Part shown: positions 43,570 through 52,590 of the stretch, one piece after another
Layout: the number at the start of each line of letters is the position of its first letter
Numbering within the stretch: position 1 is the stretch's first letter
Origin: Chitinophagales bacterium
GTDB taxonomy: Bacteria > Bacteroidota > Bacteroidia > Chitinophagales > Chitinophagaceae
Reading direction: 5' to 3'
DNA: 64,000 bases
Assembly (NCBI GenBank): GCA_026936105.1
Contig: JAIXKI010000004.1
Coordinates: forward strand, 124,001-188,000
Translations under genes and position numbers: made by a program
The notes under the pieces: model-generated
Databases searched by the model: none
Seen by the model: only the letters and a program-made list of their open reading frames with translations
Told to the model about the DNA's origin: nothing

Positions 43570-44409
43570 ATGGCTAAAAATGATTTTATTACCAACCCGG
43601 TTGCGTTTGAATGGTTGCAACGCAATGACCGCCCTGCCAAACCACGTAAAGTGGGCATGACAGAGATCAGGGCTGCTTATTATTCCAATTTCGGAATGAG
43701 TTATTTCAAAGACTTATTGGAAATGTCCGGCAACTATGTGGACAGCATCAAATTTGCGGGAGGTTCATTCACATTCATGAATCCTCAGAAAATAAAAGAG
43801 ATGAATGAACTGGCACATAAATACGGAGTGCTGGTGTCCACCGGTGGATTTATGGAATATGTATTGACCAAAGGAAAAGATTCTGTGAAAAAATATATCA
43901 AAGAATGCAAGGAGATGGGATTTGATATTATTGAAATTTCCACGGGATTTATTTCCATTCCAACTTCTGACTGGCAAAGAGTGATTGAGGATGTGCAGAA
44001 AGCAGGATTGAAAGCGAAACCGGAAGTAGGCATCCAGTTCGGTGCAGGTGGTGATACATCAGCTTCTGAATTAAAACAGGAAGGAACTCAGGATGTGGAA
44101 TATGCCATCAGCAGGGCAAAAAGATTTGTGGATGCAGGCGCTTACCTGATCATGATGGAATCGGAAGGCGTAACGGAAAATGCCGATCCCTGGAGAGTGG
44201 ATGTGCCTGCCAAATTCATCAATGCGATAGGGCTGGAAAAAGTGATGTTTGAAGCAGCCGATCCGAAGGTTTTTAAATGGTATATAAAAAATTATGGGCC
44301 TGAAGTAAACCTGTTTGTGGATCACAGCCAGATAGTTCAGCTGGAATGCACCCGTGAAGGCATCTGGGGCACCAATGATGTTTGGGGCAGGATAGTAACA
44401 TATAAATAA
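43570..44409 (+). CDS. comA: Phosphosulfolactate synthase (ComA) family protein
   Basis: 279 residues, a TIM barrel: SYFKDLLEMSGNYVDSIKFAGGSFTF, STGGFMEYVL, FDIIEISTGFISIP, KPEVGIQFGAGG and MMESEGVTENADPWR with metal and phosphate ligands. ComA adds sulfite to phosphoenolpyruvate to form phosphosulfolactate, the first step of coenzyme M and sulfolactate synthesis; the family also includes the plant heat-stress protein HSA32, so the reaction in a Bacteroidota is not certain. It starts 12 bp after the PrpD gene. No comB or comC gene is nearby. Confidence 0.9.
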   Translation: MAKNDFITNPVAFEWLQRNDRPAKPRKVGMTEIRAAYYSNFGMSYFKDLLEMSGNYVDSIKFAGGSFTFMNPQKIKEMNELAHKYGVLVSTGGFMEYVLTKGKDSVKKYIKECKEMGFDIIEISTGFISIPTSDWQRVIEDVQKAGLKAKPEVGIQFGAGGDTSASELKQEGTQDVEYAISRAKRFVDAGAYLIMMESEGVTENADPWRVDVPAKFINAIGLEKVMFEAADPKVFKWYIKNYGPEVNLFVDHSQIVQLECTREGIWGTNDVWGRIVTYK

Positions 44410-44489
44410 CTCTGCTGAATGAGAACAATACAAGACCGGCTGTGTTGTACGTTTGGTAATAAGAAATTTAAAAACTAAAATATTTTTAT

Positions 44490-44960
44490 ATGAGACTCGA
44501 TGGAAGAAAAACATTACCTCAGGGTTATGATGCGATGATCAACTTGCAGAAAGTGGTCAATCAAAGTAAACTGGATCCAAAACTTTTGATGCTGGTGGTG
44601 ACGAGGGCATCACAGATCAATGGTTGTGCTCACTGCCTGGATATGCATACCAAAGATGCACTGGCGTTGGGTGAAGATCCGCAGCGGCTTCATGTGCTGG
44701 CAGCATGGAGGGAAGCACCTTTTTATTCAAAGAAAGAAAGGGCAGCGCTTGCATGGACGGAAGCTCTTACTCTGGTTTCGCAGACCGGAGCTCCGGATAA
44801 TGTTTATGCGGAACTTGAAAAGAATTTTTCACCCAAAGAGATTATGGAATTGACTTTTGCAATCGTAGCTATTAACGGATGGAACAGGCTTGCTGTCGGG
44901 CTGCGTGCAGAAGTAGGAAGCTATGTTTCCCATCTGAAACCTCAAACCGTCATGGCATAA
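44490..44960 (+). CDS. Carboxymuconolactone decarboxylase (AhpD-like) family protein, copy 3
   Basis: 156 residues. The active site is RASQINGCAHCLDMHTKDA, again CxxC with the downstream His. It is more distant from the copies at 8121 and 14021 than they are from each other, with a different start and tail. It is the last gene of the PrpD-ComA operon, ending at a terminator (44995-45037). Confidence 0.9.
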   Translation: MRLDGRKTLPQGYDAMINLQKVVNQSKLDPKLLMLVVTRASQINGCAHCLDMHTKDALALGEDPQRLHVLAAWREAPFYSKKERAALAWTEALTLVSQTGAPDNVYAELEKNFSPKEIMELTFAIVAINGWNRLAVGLRAEVGSYVSHLKPQTVMA

Positions 44961-44994
44961 AATTATCGTTGCAACAATTTGTGTAGTGAAACAG

Positions 44995-45037
44995 TTACCT
45001 GATACACGTCATTCGATTGGCATCAGGTAATTTTTTT
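44995..45037 (+). terminator. Rho-independent terminator of the PrpD-ComA-CMD operon
   Basis: 9-bp perfect stem TTACCTGAT/ATCAGGTAA (44995-45003 with 45022-45030) followed by seven T. Confidence 0.75.
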
Positions 45038-45073
45038 GTTCAATAAAAAAGATTGCTGTTCATTGATGGAAAT

Positions 45074-46249
45074 TCAATCAATTCCCAAAACTGTTTTTGC
45101 CAGTCTGATCATTTCTGGCTTCCCGGTATTCTTATCGGGATCGTCAGAAAGTTTTACCACGCAGGCCCATTTTTTACCTTCCGGTTTTGCTTCGGTCATT
45201 TTGATCACGATGTTCATGGGCGATACGCCGACATCATTGGTGAAATTGGTGCCTATACCGAATGACATTCCCACTTTTCCCTTGCAGTAAGCAACAATGC
45301 GGTCCACTTTTTCAGGAGTCAATCCGTCGGAAAAGATTATGGTTTTGCTCAGCGGATCTATTCCCAGGGATTTGTAATGCCTGATCGTTTGATCAGCAAA
45401 GACAATCGGGTCTCCGCTGTCATGACGTACTCCGTCAAACAGTTTTGAAAACTTACGGTCAAAGCTTTCAAAGAATACGGGAGTGGTGTACGTGTCAGAC
45501 AAGGCAATACCCAGGTCGCCACGGTACACTTCCACCCAATTTTCCAATGCAAGCGTATTGGACATTTTGAATCCATACCGGGCAGCATGGAACATGAACC
45601 ATTCATGGGCGTGTGTTCCTATCGGCTTTACTCCCGACTGCATGGCCAGTGAAACATTGCTGGTGCCGGTGAAACTGCTGCCGCCATATTCTTTCAGGGT
45701 TTCCACTACCATTTTGTGCACAGGATAAGAGAACCTTCTTCTGGTGCCAAACTCTGCGATCTTGATGCCGGTGTTTTTATAATGCTCGATTTTATCCCTG
45801 ACGATCCGTTTCACTTCGTCATCGGGCAGCCGCTTTGTATCAGTAAGCTTGTAATACAATTCTGAAATAAGCGAAAGGATGGGTACTTCCCATAAAATGG
45901 TACGGTACCAATGTCCTTCAATGGAAACGGACAGTTCATTTCCGTTCTGGGTGATCGTCACCTCAGAAGGATCATAACGGAATCCTTTCAGGAAATCGAG
46001 ATAGGTGGGAGGGAGATACGGGCATTTCTCCTGCAGGTATCTTTTCTCTTCGGAAGTGAGCTTCAGTTCTGCCATTTCATCCACCGCCTGGCGTAATGCA
46101 AGGGCAAAGCCTTCAGGATACAGATGATTTCCGCGGTTGATGAATTCATAGCGGGCATGGGCATAAGGGAATAAATGAACCACTGCATTCTGCATGGTGA
46201 ATTTATAAAAATCATTGTCCAGAAGGGAGATGATCAAGGGCTTGCTCAT
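45074..46249 (-). CDS. pncB: Nicotinate phosphoribosyltransferase
   Basis: 391 residues, close to the E. coli enzyme in length. Motifs: LLDNDFYKFTMQNAV at the start, EFGTRRRFSYPVH, FTGTSNVSLAMQ and GTHAHEWFMFHAARYGF, plus RHDSGDPIVFADQ and the end KLSDDPDKNTGKPEMIRL. It makes nicotinate mononucleotide from nicotinate and PRPP, using ATP, in the NAD salvage (Preiss-Handler) pathway. Cytoplasmic, single gene on the minus strand, convergent with the CMD operon. Confidence 0.95.
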   Translation of the reverse strand: MSKPLIISLLDNDFYKFTMQNAVVHLFPYAHARYEFINRGNHLYPEGFALALRQAVDEMAELKLTSEEKRYLQEKCPYLPPTYLDFLKGFRYDPSEVTITQNGNELSVSIEGHWYRTILWEVPILSLISELYYKLTDTKRLPDDEVKRIVRDKIEHYKNTGIKIAEFGTRRRFSYPVHKMVVETLKEYGGSSFTGTSNVSLAMQSGVKPIGTHAHEWFMFHAARYGFKMSNTLALENWVEVYRGDLGIALSDTYTTPVFFESFDRKFSKLFDGVRHDSGDPIVFADQTIRHYKSLGIDPLSKTIIFSDGLTPEKVDRIVAYCKGKVGMSFGIGTNFTNDVGVSPMNIVIKMTEAKPEGKKWACVVKLSDDPDKNTGKPEMIRLAKTVLGID

Positions 46250-46454
46250 GAAAGATCAGAAGATGATGGAATAATTATTTTAAATGATCATGCGAAGTTA
46301 TTGATTCTTTTTGTGAGGGACAACCGGAAGTATGATTAGTTCAAATTCTCTCAGGAAAATGTAGAGATCTTCATACAACGCCGGCATCTTCCAAATGAGG
46401 AGCATTGCTTATTGGTGAATTATAAGACAGTTTCCCGCATCCTCTAAATAAAAA

Positions 46455-46907
46455 TCAAAAGGGTTTTAATACCATCAGAAAAATAATGATCAGGAAAAGG
46501 ACATTCTCGATCCGTTCGTAGAAAAACAGTTTTTTGGCAAGGCCGTAATATTCATCCGGTATGTTGTCACCGGTATGTTGTTTCAGCAAAGATTTGATCG
46601 GCCTGGATCTTGGTGAGAGAACGACCGGCCCGAAACCCAGTGCGATCAGAAAAAGGGTGAGGCTGGTCACATACCATTTGGCCTGGAATAAGTAAGTGTT
46701 GATGGATCCCATGGCAAGGCCGGTGAGAAGTAATAAAGTTCCACCGACCATTACGAAAATGTGAAGCCTGTTTCGGATTAGATAAGCATGCCTTAGTTCG
46801 GTCATTGTTTTTGCCCTGGTAACTATGTAGATCATTACAAACCCGGGACCCAATCCTAAAATGGCGGAAAGAACATGTACCAATACAAGAACTTTGTACC
46901 AGGTCAT
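46455..46907 (-). CDS. DUF2269 family membrane protein
   Basis: 150 residues, four membrane helices. The start WYKVLVLVHVLSAILGLGPGFVMIYIV and the His in the first helix, with RNRLHIFVMVGGTLLLLTGLAMG, match the DUF2269 (predicted integral membrane) family. Possibly heme-linked because of the histidines, which is inference. Single gene. Confidence 0.85.
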   Translation of the reverse strand: MTWYKVLVLVHVLSAILGLGPGFVMIYIVTRAKTMTELRHAYLIRNRLHIFVMVGGTLLLLTGLAMGSINTYLFQAKWYVTSLTLFLIALGFGPVVLSPRSRPIKSLLKQHTGDNIPDEYYGLAKKLFFYERIENVLFLIIIFLMVLKPF

Positions 46908-47105
46908 ATCCGCACCTCCGATTTCAATTTTATCGGGAGAAAATCAGGGATTTTCAATTCTGTGAGATTTCGATCGGTATGTTCAGTCAGTTTCTGTTTC
47001 AATTCGTTTACAAAAAAGTTGCGGCAAAAGTAGCCACTCGATCCTCTAAACGGAAATCAATTAAGTAATAAATCCGTAAAATTCTGTAAAGGGAAAATAA
47101 TTTTT

Positions 47106-47783
47106 TTATGCAGACGTTTGTCCCAGTTCTTTGATGGCTTTCATCACCCTGTCCACCATGCCGTCGCAATAAATCAGGTTGAATTCGAAAAGCTCTGAGC
47201 TGGTATAAGATTCCCCGATCTTATCCTGAAGCATTTTTTTGGCACGGTTCAATCTAACTTTGGCATTATCTTCAGTGATGTTCAGCATGTGCGCTGTTTC
47301 CGAAGTAGAAAGGCCCATGAGCTCCCTCAAAGAAAACACCATGCGGTATTCATCGGGCAGATCCAGAATAGCCTGCTCTATGATCTCTTTCAGTTCACGT
47401 TCCTGCACTGCCTTCACACCGTCCGCCACTTTTCTTACCGGCGCCATTTCAGCATCGGTTTCCAGGTTCTCCGAATCTGGTCTTTCTCTCTGAAAACTTA
47501 ATTTGTGCTTTTTATGGTAGCATTGATGAAGCATTATCTGAACGATCCATGTTTTGAATGACGATCTTTCTTCAAAATCTTTTAAATGTGTATAGGCTCT
47601 AACATAAGTTTCCTGCATCAGGTCTTCGGTGTCTTCGTGATTGTATCCATATAATTTCCCGACTTTGAACAAATAACTGTTATATCGCTTGATGATAGAT
47701 GCATAAAGATCAGTTTCTCCCGCCAGTATTCTTCTGATGATTTCGTGATCAGAGATCTCCTTGGGTATGTTCATTGCACTCAT
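47106..47783 (-). CDS. ECF-type RNA polymerase sigma factor
   Basis: 225 residues. Region 2 (about 25-90) is ASIIKRYNSYLFKVGKLYGYN, with EDTEDLMQETYVRAYTHLKDF; region 4 (about 135-190) is LPDEYRMVFSLRELMGLSTSETAHMLNITEDNAKVRLNRAKKML. No anti-sigma gene is adjacent, and a C-terminal extension (about 195-225) with two Cys (FNLIYCDG) is present. The product directs RNA polymerase to stress or envelope promoters; target genes cannot be told. Confidence 0.9.
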   Translation of the reverse strand: MSAMNIPKEISDHEIIRRILAGETDLYASIIKRYNSYLFKVGKLYGYNHEDTEDLMQETYVRAYTHLKDFEERSSFKTWIVQIMLHQCYHKKHKLSFQRERPDSENLETDAEMAPVRKVADGVKAVQERELKEIIEQAILDLPDEYRMVFSLRELMGLSTSETAHMLNITEDNAKVRLNRAKKMLQDKIGESYTSSELFEFNLIYCDGMVDRVMKAIKELGQTSA

Positions 47784-47835
47784 GGCATTTGATTTCTATG
47801 GTAAACTTAAAAAGGATTTGGATGCCAAGTTACAT

Positions 47836-47870
47836 AAAAAACTGTCCTCAATCGGTTGAAGAGGACAGTT
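47836..47870 (-). terminator. Rho-independent terminator of the cupredoxin/DUF4142 operon
   Basis: Perfect 10-bp stem, AACTGTCCTC/GAGGACAGTT (47840-47849 with 47861-47870), followed on the minus strand by TTTTT. It lies 36 bases after the cupredoxin stop at 47906. Confidence 0.75.
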
Positions 47871-47905
47871 TCAAAGAACAACAAAATGAAAAGGAGGTTT
47901 CTGTT

Positions 47906-48298
47906 CTACTTATTAACCACGGTTACGGATCCTTTCATTGTAGGGTGGATGCTGCAGAAGTAATTGAAGCTCTCTTTAGGAGCCGATTTCCACGATTTCC
48001 CCATGTCAATGTTTCCTGAAGTCCAGGCATTCAGAGAATCGGTTACGTTGTGAGTAACTATATCATTGTTGATCCAGATAACCGTATCGCCCCGGTTGAT
48101 AGTGAGGTGTACAGGTTGAAACTGCATACCACTGATAATAACCGTATCAACTTTAAGAGAATTTCCTGAACCCGTTTGCTGCGTGTTATTATCACTTTGA
48201 GTAGTATTGTTATCACTTTTATTTGAGTTACAACTAATCATCGATAAAGCTATGCCTAAGATAGATAAAGCCGCTATTGTTAAAATCCTTTTTTTCAT
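47906..48298 (-). CDS. Cupredoxin-like lipoprotein
   Basis: 130 residues. A lipoprotein signal peptide ends in the lipobox region ALSMISC (about 17-23), then an Asn/Ser/Thr-rich spacer, then a plastocyanin-like cupredoxin domain. The type I copper ligands are His in IVTHNVTD, Cys and His in NYFCSIHPTMKG, and the Met of TMKG. It is probably an electron carrier or copper-binding protein in the periplasm. It starts 11 bp after the DUF4142 gene. Confidence 0.9.
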   Translation of the reverse strand: MKKRILTIAALSILGIALSMISCNSNKSDNNTTQSDNNTQQTGSGNSLKVDTVIISGMQFQPVHLTINRGDTVIWINNDIVTHNVTDSLNAWTSGNIDMGKSWKSAPKESFNYFCSIHPTMKGSVTVVNK

Positions 48299-48309
48299 TT
48301 TGTGGTCTC

Positions 48310-48852
48310 CTATTTAATTTTTGATTGCGCCATTTTTGCCATTTCAAGGTGATGATCCAATAAAGGTGATACTTTAACTAACAGGTCTTTCAACTCTGCA
48401 TTTTGAGTTTCGGGTATCAACAGGGTCTTTACTGAGTTGATCACTGCAGCGTGGTAAGCTACTTCGTTGTCAATGTAAGCTTTGGCAAAAGCTTCACCCC
48501 TTAATTTGTTCAGTTTGGCTGTTTCTGTTTTTTCACCGTTCAGCAAAGATTGTGTCACTGAATTTGTTTTCGGTGTGACTCCCAGTTTTTTCGCTAAAGC
48601 AACGGCCTGTTTGATGATGTTTTCATGGTCATTAATCATGGTTTGGGCAAATTGTCTTGCTTCTGCATTTTTTGTTTTCTTAAGAGCAAGCTTACCATAA
48701 TTAACGTCTATCTGGTTTGCAGTTACTGCAACGGAAGCAATTTCCGGGTCCGTTAATTTAGGCGTCTCCTGAGCGGAAGCTGTTGATGTTAATAATACGG
48801 CACAAGCCAAAAGGCCTGATGCCCATCCTGTAATTGATTTAAATGCTTTCAT
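48310..48852 (-). CDS. DUF4142 family secreted protein
   Basis: 180 residues. Signal peptide (MKAFKSITGWASGLLACAVLLTSTASAQ), then the four-helix DUF4142 fold (ferritin-like): KLTDPEIASVAVTANQIDVNYGKLAL, ARQFAQTMINDHENI and LKDLLVKVSPLLDHHLEMA. The His/Glu positions suggest metal binding, but family function is not established. The cupredoxin gene follows in the same direction with an 11-bp gap, so the two likely act in a common metal or oxidative-stress response. Confidence 0.9.
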   Translation of the reverse strand: MKAFKSITGWASGLLACAVLLTSTASAQETPKLTDPEIASVAVTANQIDVNYGKLALKKTKNAEARQFAQTMINDHENIIKQAVALAKKLGVTPKTNSVTQSLLNGEKTETAKLNKLRGEAFAKAYIDNEVAYHAAVINSVKTLLIPETQNAELKDLLVKVSPLLDHHLEMAKMAQSKIK

Positions 48853-49302
48853 AATATTTAATTTTTAATTTTAGTTTTTAAAATCCGAACGACACTGTAA
48901 TGGAGTTCACAGGGTTGGGAAAGGTTACAGGTTTAGAAAATAATTTTTCAGCCTGTGAAATTTGTTTTATTTAAATCTTGTTTCATATCAGATATTGAAC
49001 AAATAAGAATAATCGTTGTTTTGTATTAACAATTGATTAAACCGGAACGGATTGTTGAATTGATAAGAGAAGCGATTCTGATCGTTATTGAGAAAAATAT
49101 TTTCTTTTATCGAAAGTCTATTGATAAATTATGATGACGTATCAATGACTGATATTTTAGATAGATCAGTTTATCCGGCAGTTTACTCTTGTGATCCGTT
49201 TATTCTTACCACTCCCAATAAGCGCCCACCTTTGAATTGCCATTCATGGAAAAATGTATAAAGCTTGTTTTGATTTCCCTATATTTACAGAAATCATTAG
49301 CA
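48853..49302. other. Intergenic region between divergent DUF4142 and M13 genes
   Basis: No gene. A candidate -7 element TATATTTA lies at 49280-49287, 15 bases before the M13 start. The rest is A/T-rich with no strong hairpin. Confidence 0.5.
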
Positions 49303-51333
49303 ATGAAACGAATACTGACTGCAGTCGCATTATTTTCTGCCATTTTTGTCTTCAGTTGTAAAAATTCCGGGCACGATCAACAGACATCCGGATTCATCGA
49401 AAGAACCGGAATGGATTCTTCAATAAAGCCAGGGGATGATTTCTTTGATTATGTAAATGGTAAATGGATCGCCCATGCGGTGATACCGGCAACCGAAACC
49501 AGCACCGGAGGCTTCTTTGACCTGAATCTTAAATCAAGGAATGACCTGCACGGAATTCTGGAAGATGTATCAAAGAGCGAACATAAAAAAGGGAGTATTG
49601 AACAGTTGGTTGGAGATTTCTATAAATCCGGAATGGATTCTGTCACTATTGAAAAACTTGGTTATGAACCACTGAAACCTTTTCTGGGATCCATCAACGA
49701 CATAAAATCCCCGGCAGATATAATGTCGTTTATTGCGGTTCAATATCAGAAAGGCTCCTGGCTTCTTTTCTATGCTTTACCAGGAAGCGATGAAAAAAAC
49801 AGCGGTTACAATATTTTGAATCTTTACCAGGGAGGGCTTGGCCTGCCCGACAGAGATTATTATTTCAGAACCGATCCATCTTCCAGAAAAATCACGGATG
49901 CATATCTCGCATATATTTCCAGGTTGTTAAGCCTTACCGGAACTGATTCAGCAAACGCAGCCAAAGATGCATTGACCATTTACAATTTTGAAAAACAACT
50001 GGCTGCTTCACATAAGACCAGGGTGGAGATCCGGGACCCCGAGGCTAACTATAATAAAACACTCATCGCTGATGCCGACAAAAAAATGCCGGCATTGGCA
50101 TTGGGAACATTTTTATCAAAGCTGGATATCAAAACGGATAGTGTTAATATAGGCCAGCCTGCCTTCTTTGAAAAAGTAAATCAATTATTACGGTCAACAC
50201 CATTGGATGCCTGGAAGAAATATCTGGCATTTCATACTATCCGGAATTTTGCAGGCGCTCTCAGCAATGATTTTGTACAAGCACAATTTGATTTTTCAAA
50301 AGTGATGACCGGTCAGCAAAGCCCGAAACCAAGATGGGAAAGAATGGTAAACAGAACGGATATTCAACTGGGGGAAGCGCTGGGACAGTTATACGTAAAA
50401 AAATATTTTTCTGAAACTGCGAAAAAAAGAATGCTTGAGCTGGTGGATAATCTGCAAAAGGCATTTGCGGCACGTATCAACAAACTCGACTGGATGAGCG
50501 ATAGCACCAAGTCCAAAGCCAAAGAGAAATTAGCCTCTTTTACCAAAAAGATAGGTTATCCCGATAAATGGAGGAACTACAGCCAGGTGAATATTAATCC
50601 ATCAGACTTTTTTAATAACATCATTGCGCTGAATGAAAATGAATTCAATTTTCAGAAAGCAAAGATCGGGAAGCCCGTGGACCGTACTGAATGGGGAATG
50701 ACACCGGCCACCGTGAATGCTTATTACAATCCGCCGATGAATGAAATTGTTTTTCCCGCCGGCATTCTGCAGCCGCCATTCTTTTATGAGAATGCGGACG
50801 ATGCCATCAACTACGGAGGTATCGGAATGGTGATCGGGCATGAAATGACTCATGGCTTCGATGACCAGGGGGCACAATATGATAAAGACGGCAATCTTAA
50901 AAACTGGTGGGCGCCGGAAGATTATGAGAAATTCAAAGCGCTGGGACAAAAAGTGATAGATCTGTACAATAGTTTTACGGTAGAAGACAGCCTGCATGTG
51001 AATGGTGCAGCAACCAATGGTGAGAACATTGCCGATATTGGGGGTTTAGCCATTGCATTTGATGCATTCAAGCTGACTAAACAGGGAAGAGATTCAGTCA
51101 GGATAAACGGGCTTACCCCCGAACAAAGATTCATGTTATCATTCGGTTTGATCTGGCGTTCAAAAATGAAACCAGAAATGGCGAGGATGCTGATCAATGT
51201 GGATTCTCATTCACCGGCCATCTGGAGAGTGAATGGCCCGCTCATGAACTTTGATCCTTTCTATACACAATTCAATGTGCAGCCGGGTGAAAAAATGTAC
51301 AAGGCCGACAGTGCACGAATCAGAATCTGGTAG
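49303..51333 (+). CDS. M13 family metallopeptidase, lipoprotein
   Basis: 676 residues from the ATG at 49303 (MKRILTAVALFSAIFVFSC), which gives a lipoprotein signal with lipobox VFSC; a frame opening at 49237 would add 22 residues without a signal. Catalytic site: HEMTH (513-517), ENIAD with the third ligand Glu574 and Asp578, and HSPAIWRVNGPLMNFDPFYTQF near the C-terminus. The N-terminal half has DSSIKPGDDFFDYVNGKWI, typical of neprilysin-like M13 peptidases that cleave short peptides outside the cytoplasm. Single gene with a terminator downstream. Confidence 0.95.
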   Translation: MKRILTAVALFSAIFVFSCKNSGHDQQTSGFIERTGMDSSIKPGDDFFDYVNGKWIAHAVIPATETSTGGFFDLNLKSRNDLHGILEDVSKSEHKKGSIEQLVGDFYKSGMDSVTIEKLGYEPLKPFLGSINDIKSPADIMSFIAVQYQKGSWLLFYALPGSDEKNSGYNILNLYQGGLGLPDRDYYFRTDPSSRKITDAYLAYISRLLSLTGTDSANAAKDALTIYNFEKQLAASHKTRVEIRDPEANYNKTLIADADKKMPALALGTFLSKLDIKTDSVNIGQPAFFEKVNQLLRSTPLDAWKKYLAFHTIRNFAGALSNDFVQAQFDFSKVMTGQQSPKPRWERMVNRTDIQLGEALGQLYVKKYFSETAKKRMLELVDNLQKAFAARINKLDWMSDSTKSKAKEKLASFTKKIGYPDKWRNYSQVNINPSDFFNNIIALNENEFNFQKAKIGKPVDRTEWGMTPATVNAYYNPPMNEIVFPAGILQPPFFYENADDAINYGGIGMVIGHEMTHGFDDQGAQYDKDGNLKNWWAPEDYEKFKALGQKVIDLYNSFTVEDSLHVNGAATNGENIADIGGLAIAFDAFKLTKQGRDSVRINGLTPEQRFMLSFGLIWRSKMKPEMARMLINVDSHSPAIWRVNGPLMNFDPFYTQFNVQPGEKMYKADSARIRIW

Positions 51334-51360
51334 AAATAAAAGAAATAATTTTTCGATCTG

Positions 51361-51397
51361 ACCGGGGTTTGTGTTATCAAACCCCGGTTTTATTTTT
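51361..51397 (+). terminator. Rho-independent terminator of the M13 peptidase gene
   Basis: 11-bp perfect stem ACCGGGGTTTG/CAAACCCCGGT (51361-51371 with 51378-51388), then a T-rich tract to 51397. Confidence 0.8.
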
Positions 51398-51481
51398 GGA
51401 ATTTACGGATGGAACCAGTTTCTAAATGATCTGTTGTGATAAAAAAAATCTTACTTTAAACTTCAATATGCAAACTGAGTT

Positions 51482-52069
51482 ATGACCCCGGAAAGAAAAC
51501 AAAGATTATTGTCGGTGCTGAATAAAAGGCAAGGTGACATTACGGTGGTGCTTGAAAATGTATTCGACCCGCACAATGTTTCTGCCGTGATGCGCACCTG
51601 CGATGCAGTGGGAGTGCAGGATATCTATGTGCTGAACACAAAGATCCCAAGACATAAAAAATGGGGAGCCAAAAGCTCCTCCAGTGCTGCCGGTTGGCTT
51701 TCGGTACATCAATACGATAATGCGGAAGAATGTTTTACTGAACTGAGAAAATATTATTCCCGGATCATCACCACACACCTGAGCAGCGATGCCGTATCTC
51801 TTCATTCGATTGATCTTACACTGAGCACGGCGCTTGTTTTCGGAAATGAACATGAAGGCGTGAGTGAAGAGATCAGGAATCTGGCTGACGGGAATTTTAT
51901 TATTCCACAGGTGGGCATCATCCGTTCTTTGAATATCAGCGTTGCCTGTGCTGTCACATTGTATGAAGCCTTTCGCCAGAAAAACAATGCAGGCCATTAT
52001 GACCGGCCCGGGTTGGGTGAAGACAGAATGAAAGAATTGATGGATCAGTGGGAGTTGAATGAAAAATGA
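51482..52069 (+). CDS. SpoU/TrmH-type RNA 2'-O-methyltransferase
   Basis: 195 residues, the SPOUT fold with a trefoil knot. Motif 1 is LENVFDPHNVSAVMRTCDAVGV, motif 2 LVFGNEHEGVSEEI, and motif 3 IPQVGIIRSLNISVACAVTLYEA. Closest to TrmH, which methylates guanosine-18 of tRNA at the 2'-O position with SAM, although an rRNA target cannot be excluded. The gene ends 30 bp before the DUF1810 gene, likely co-transcribed. Confidence 0.9.
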   Translation: MTPERKQRLLSVLNKRQGDITVVLENVFDPHNVSAVMRTCDAVGVQDIYVLNTKIPRHKKWGAKSSSSAAGWLSVHQYDNAEECFTELRKYYSRIITTHLSSDAVSLHSIDLTLSTALVFGNEHEGVSEEIRNLADGNFIIPQVGIIRSLNISVACAVTLYEAFRQKNNAGHYDRPGLGEDRMKELMDQWELNEK

Positions 52070-52098
52070 ATTTAATTAAATCATCTTTTTAGCAATAT

Positions 52099-52521
52099 AT
52101 GCTCAAAGATCTGGACAGATTCCTGGCAGCACAGGAAAGAGATTATGATATTGCTCTTTCAGAGATCAGGTCGGGAAAAAAGAAAAGCCATTGGATGTGG
52201 TATATTTTCCCGCAGATCAAAGGGCTGGGGCATAGCAGCATCTCTGAATTTTATGCTATTGAAAACCTGAAAGAAGCAAAAGAGTTTCTGAAACATCCAG
52301 TGCTTGGAGAAAGGATCAGGATGATCTCCCGGGAACTTTTATTGACCGGCAAGTCAGATGCCGGTTCCATATTCGGTTATCCCGATGATCTGAAACTTAG
52401 ATCAAGCATGACCTTGTTTTCCATAGCGGACGGCAGGAACGAGAATGTTTTTCAAAAAGTACTCGACCGTTTTTTTGATGGAAAGAAAGATGAAATGACT
52501 CTGGAAATATTGGGAATGTAG
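52099..52521 (+). CDS. DUF1810 family protein
   Basis: 140 residues. Start LDRFLAAQERDYDIALSEIRSGKKKSHWMWYIFPQIKGLGHS is diagnostic for DUF1810, as is GYPDDLKLRSSMTLFS. It is a small cytoplasmic calpastatin-like domain of unknown function, usually single-domain, as here. Confidence 0.9.
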   Translation: MLKDLDRFLAAQERDYDIALSEIRSGKKKSHWMWYIFPQIKGLGHSSISEFYAIENLKEAKEFLKHPVLGERIRMISRELLLTGKSDAGSIFGYPDDLKLRSSMTLFSIADGRNENVFQKVLDRFFDGKKDEMTLEILGM

Positions 52522-52590
52522 GCCTTTCTTTTATTGTTTACTGCATCCCGTTTCGCTAATAATATTAATTGATGTTTTCTCCCGATAAAT

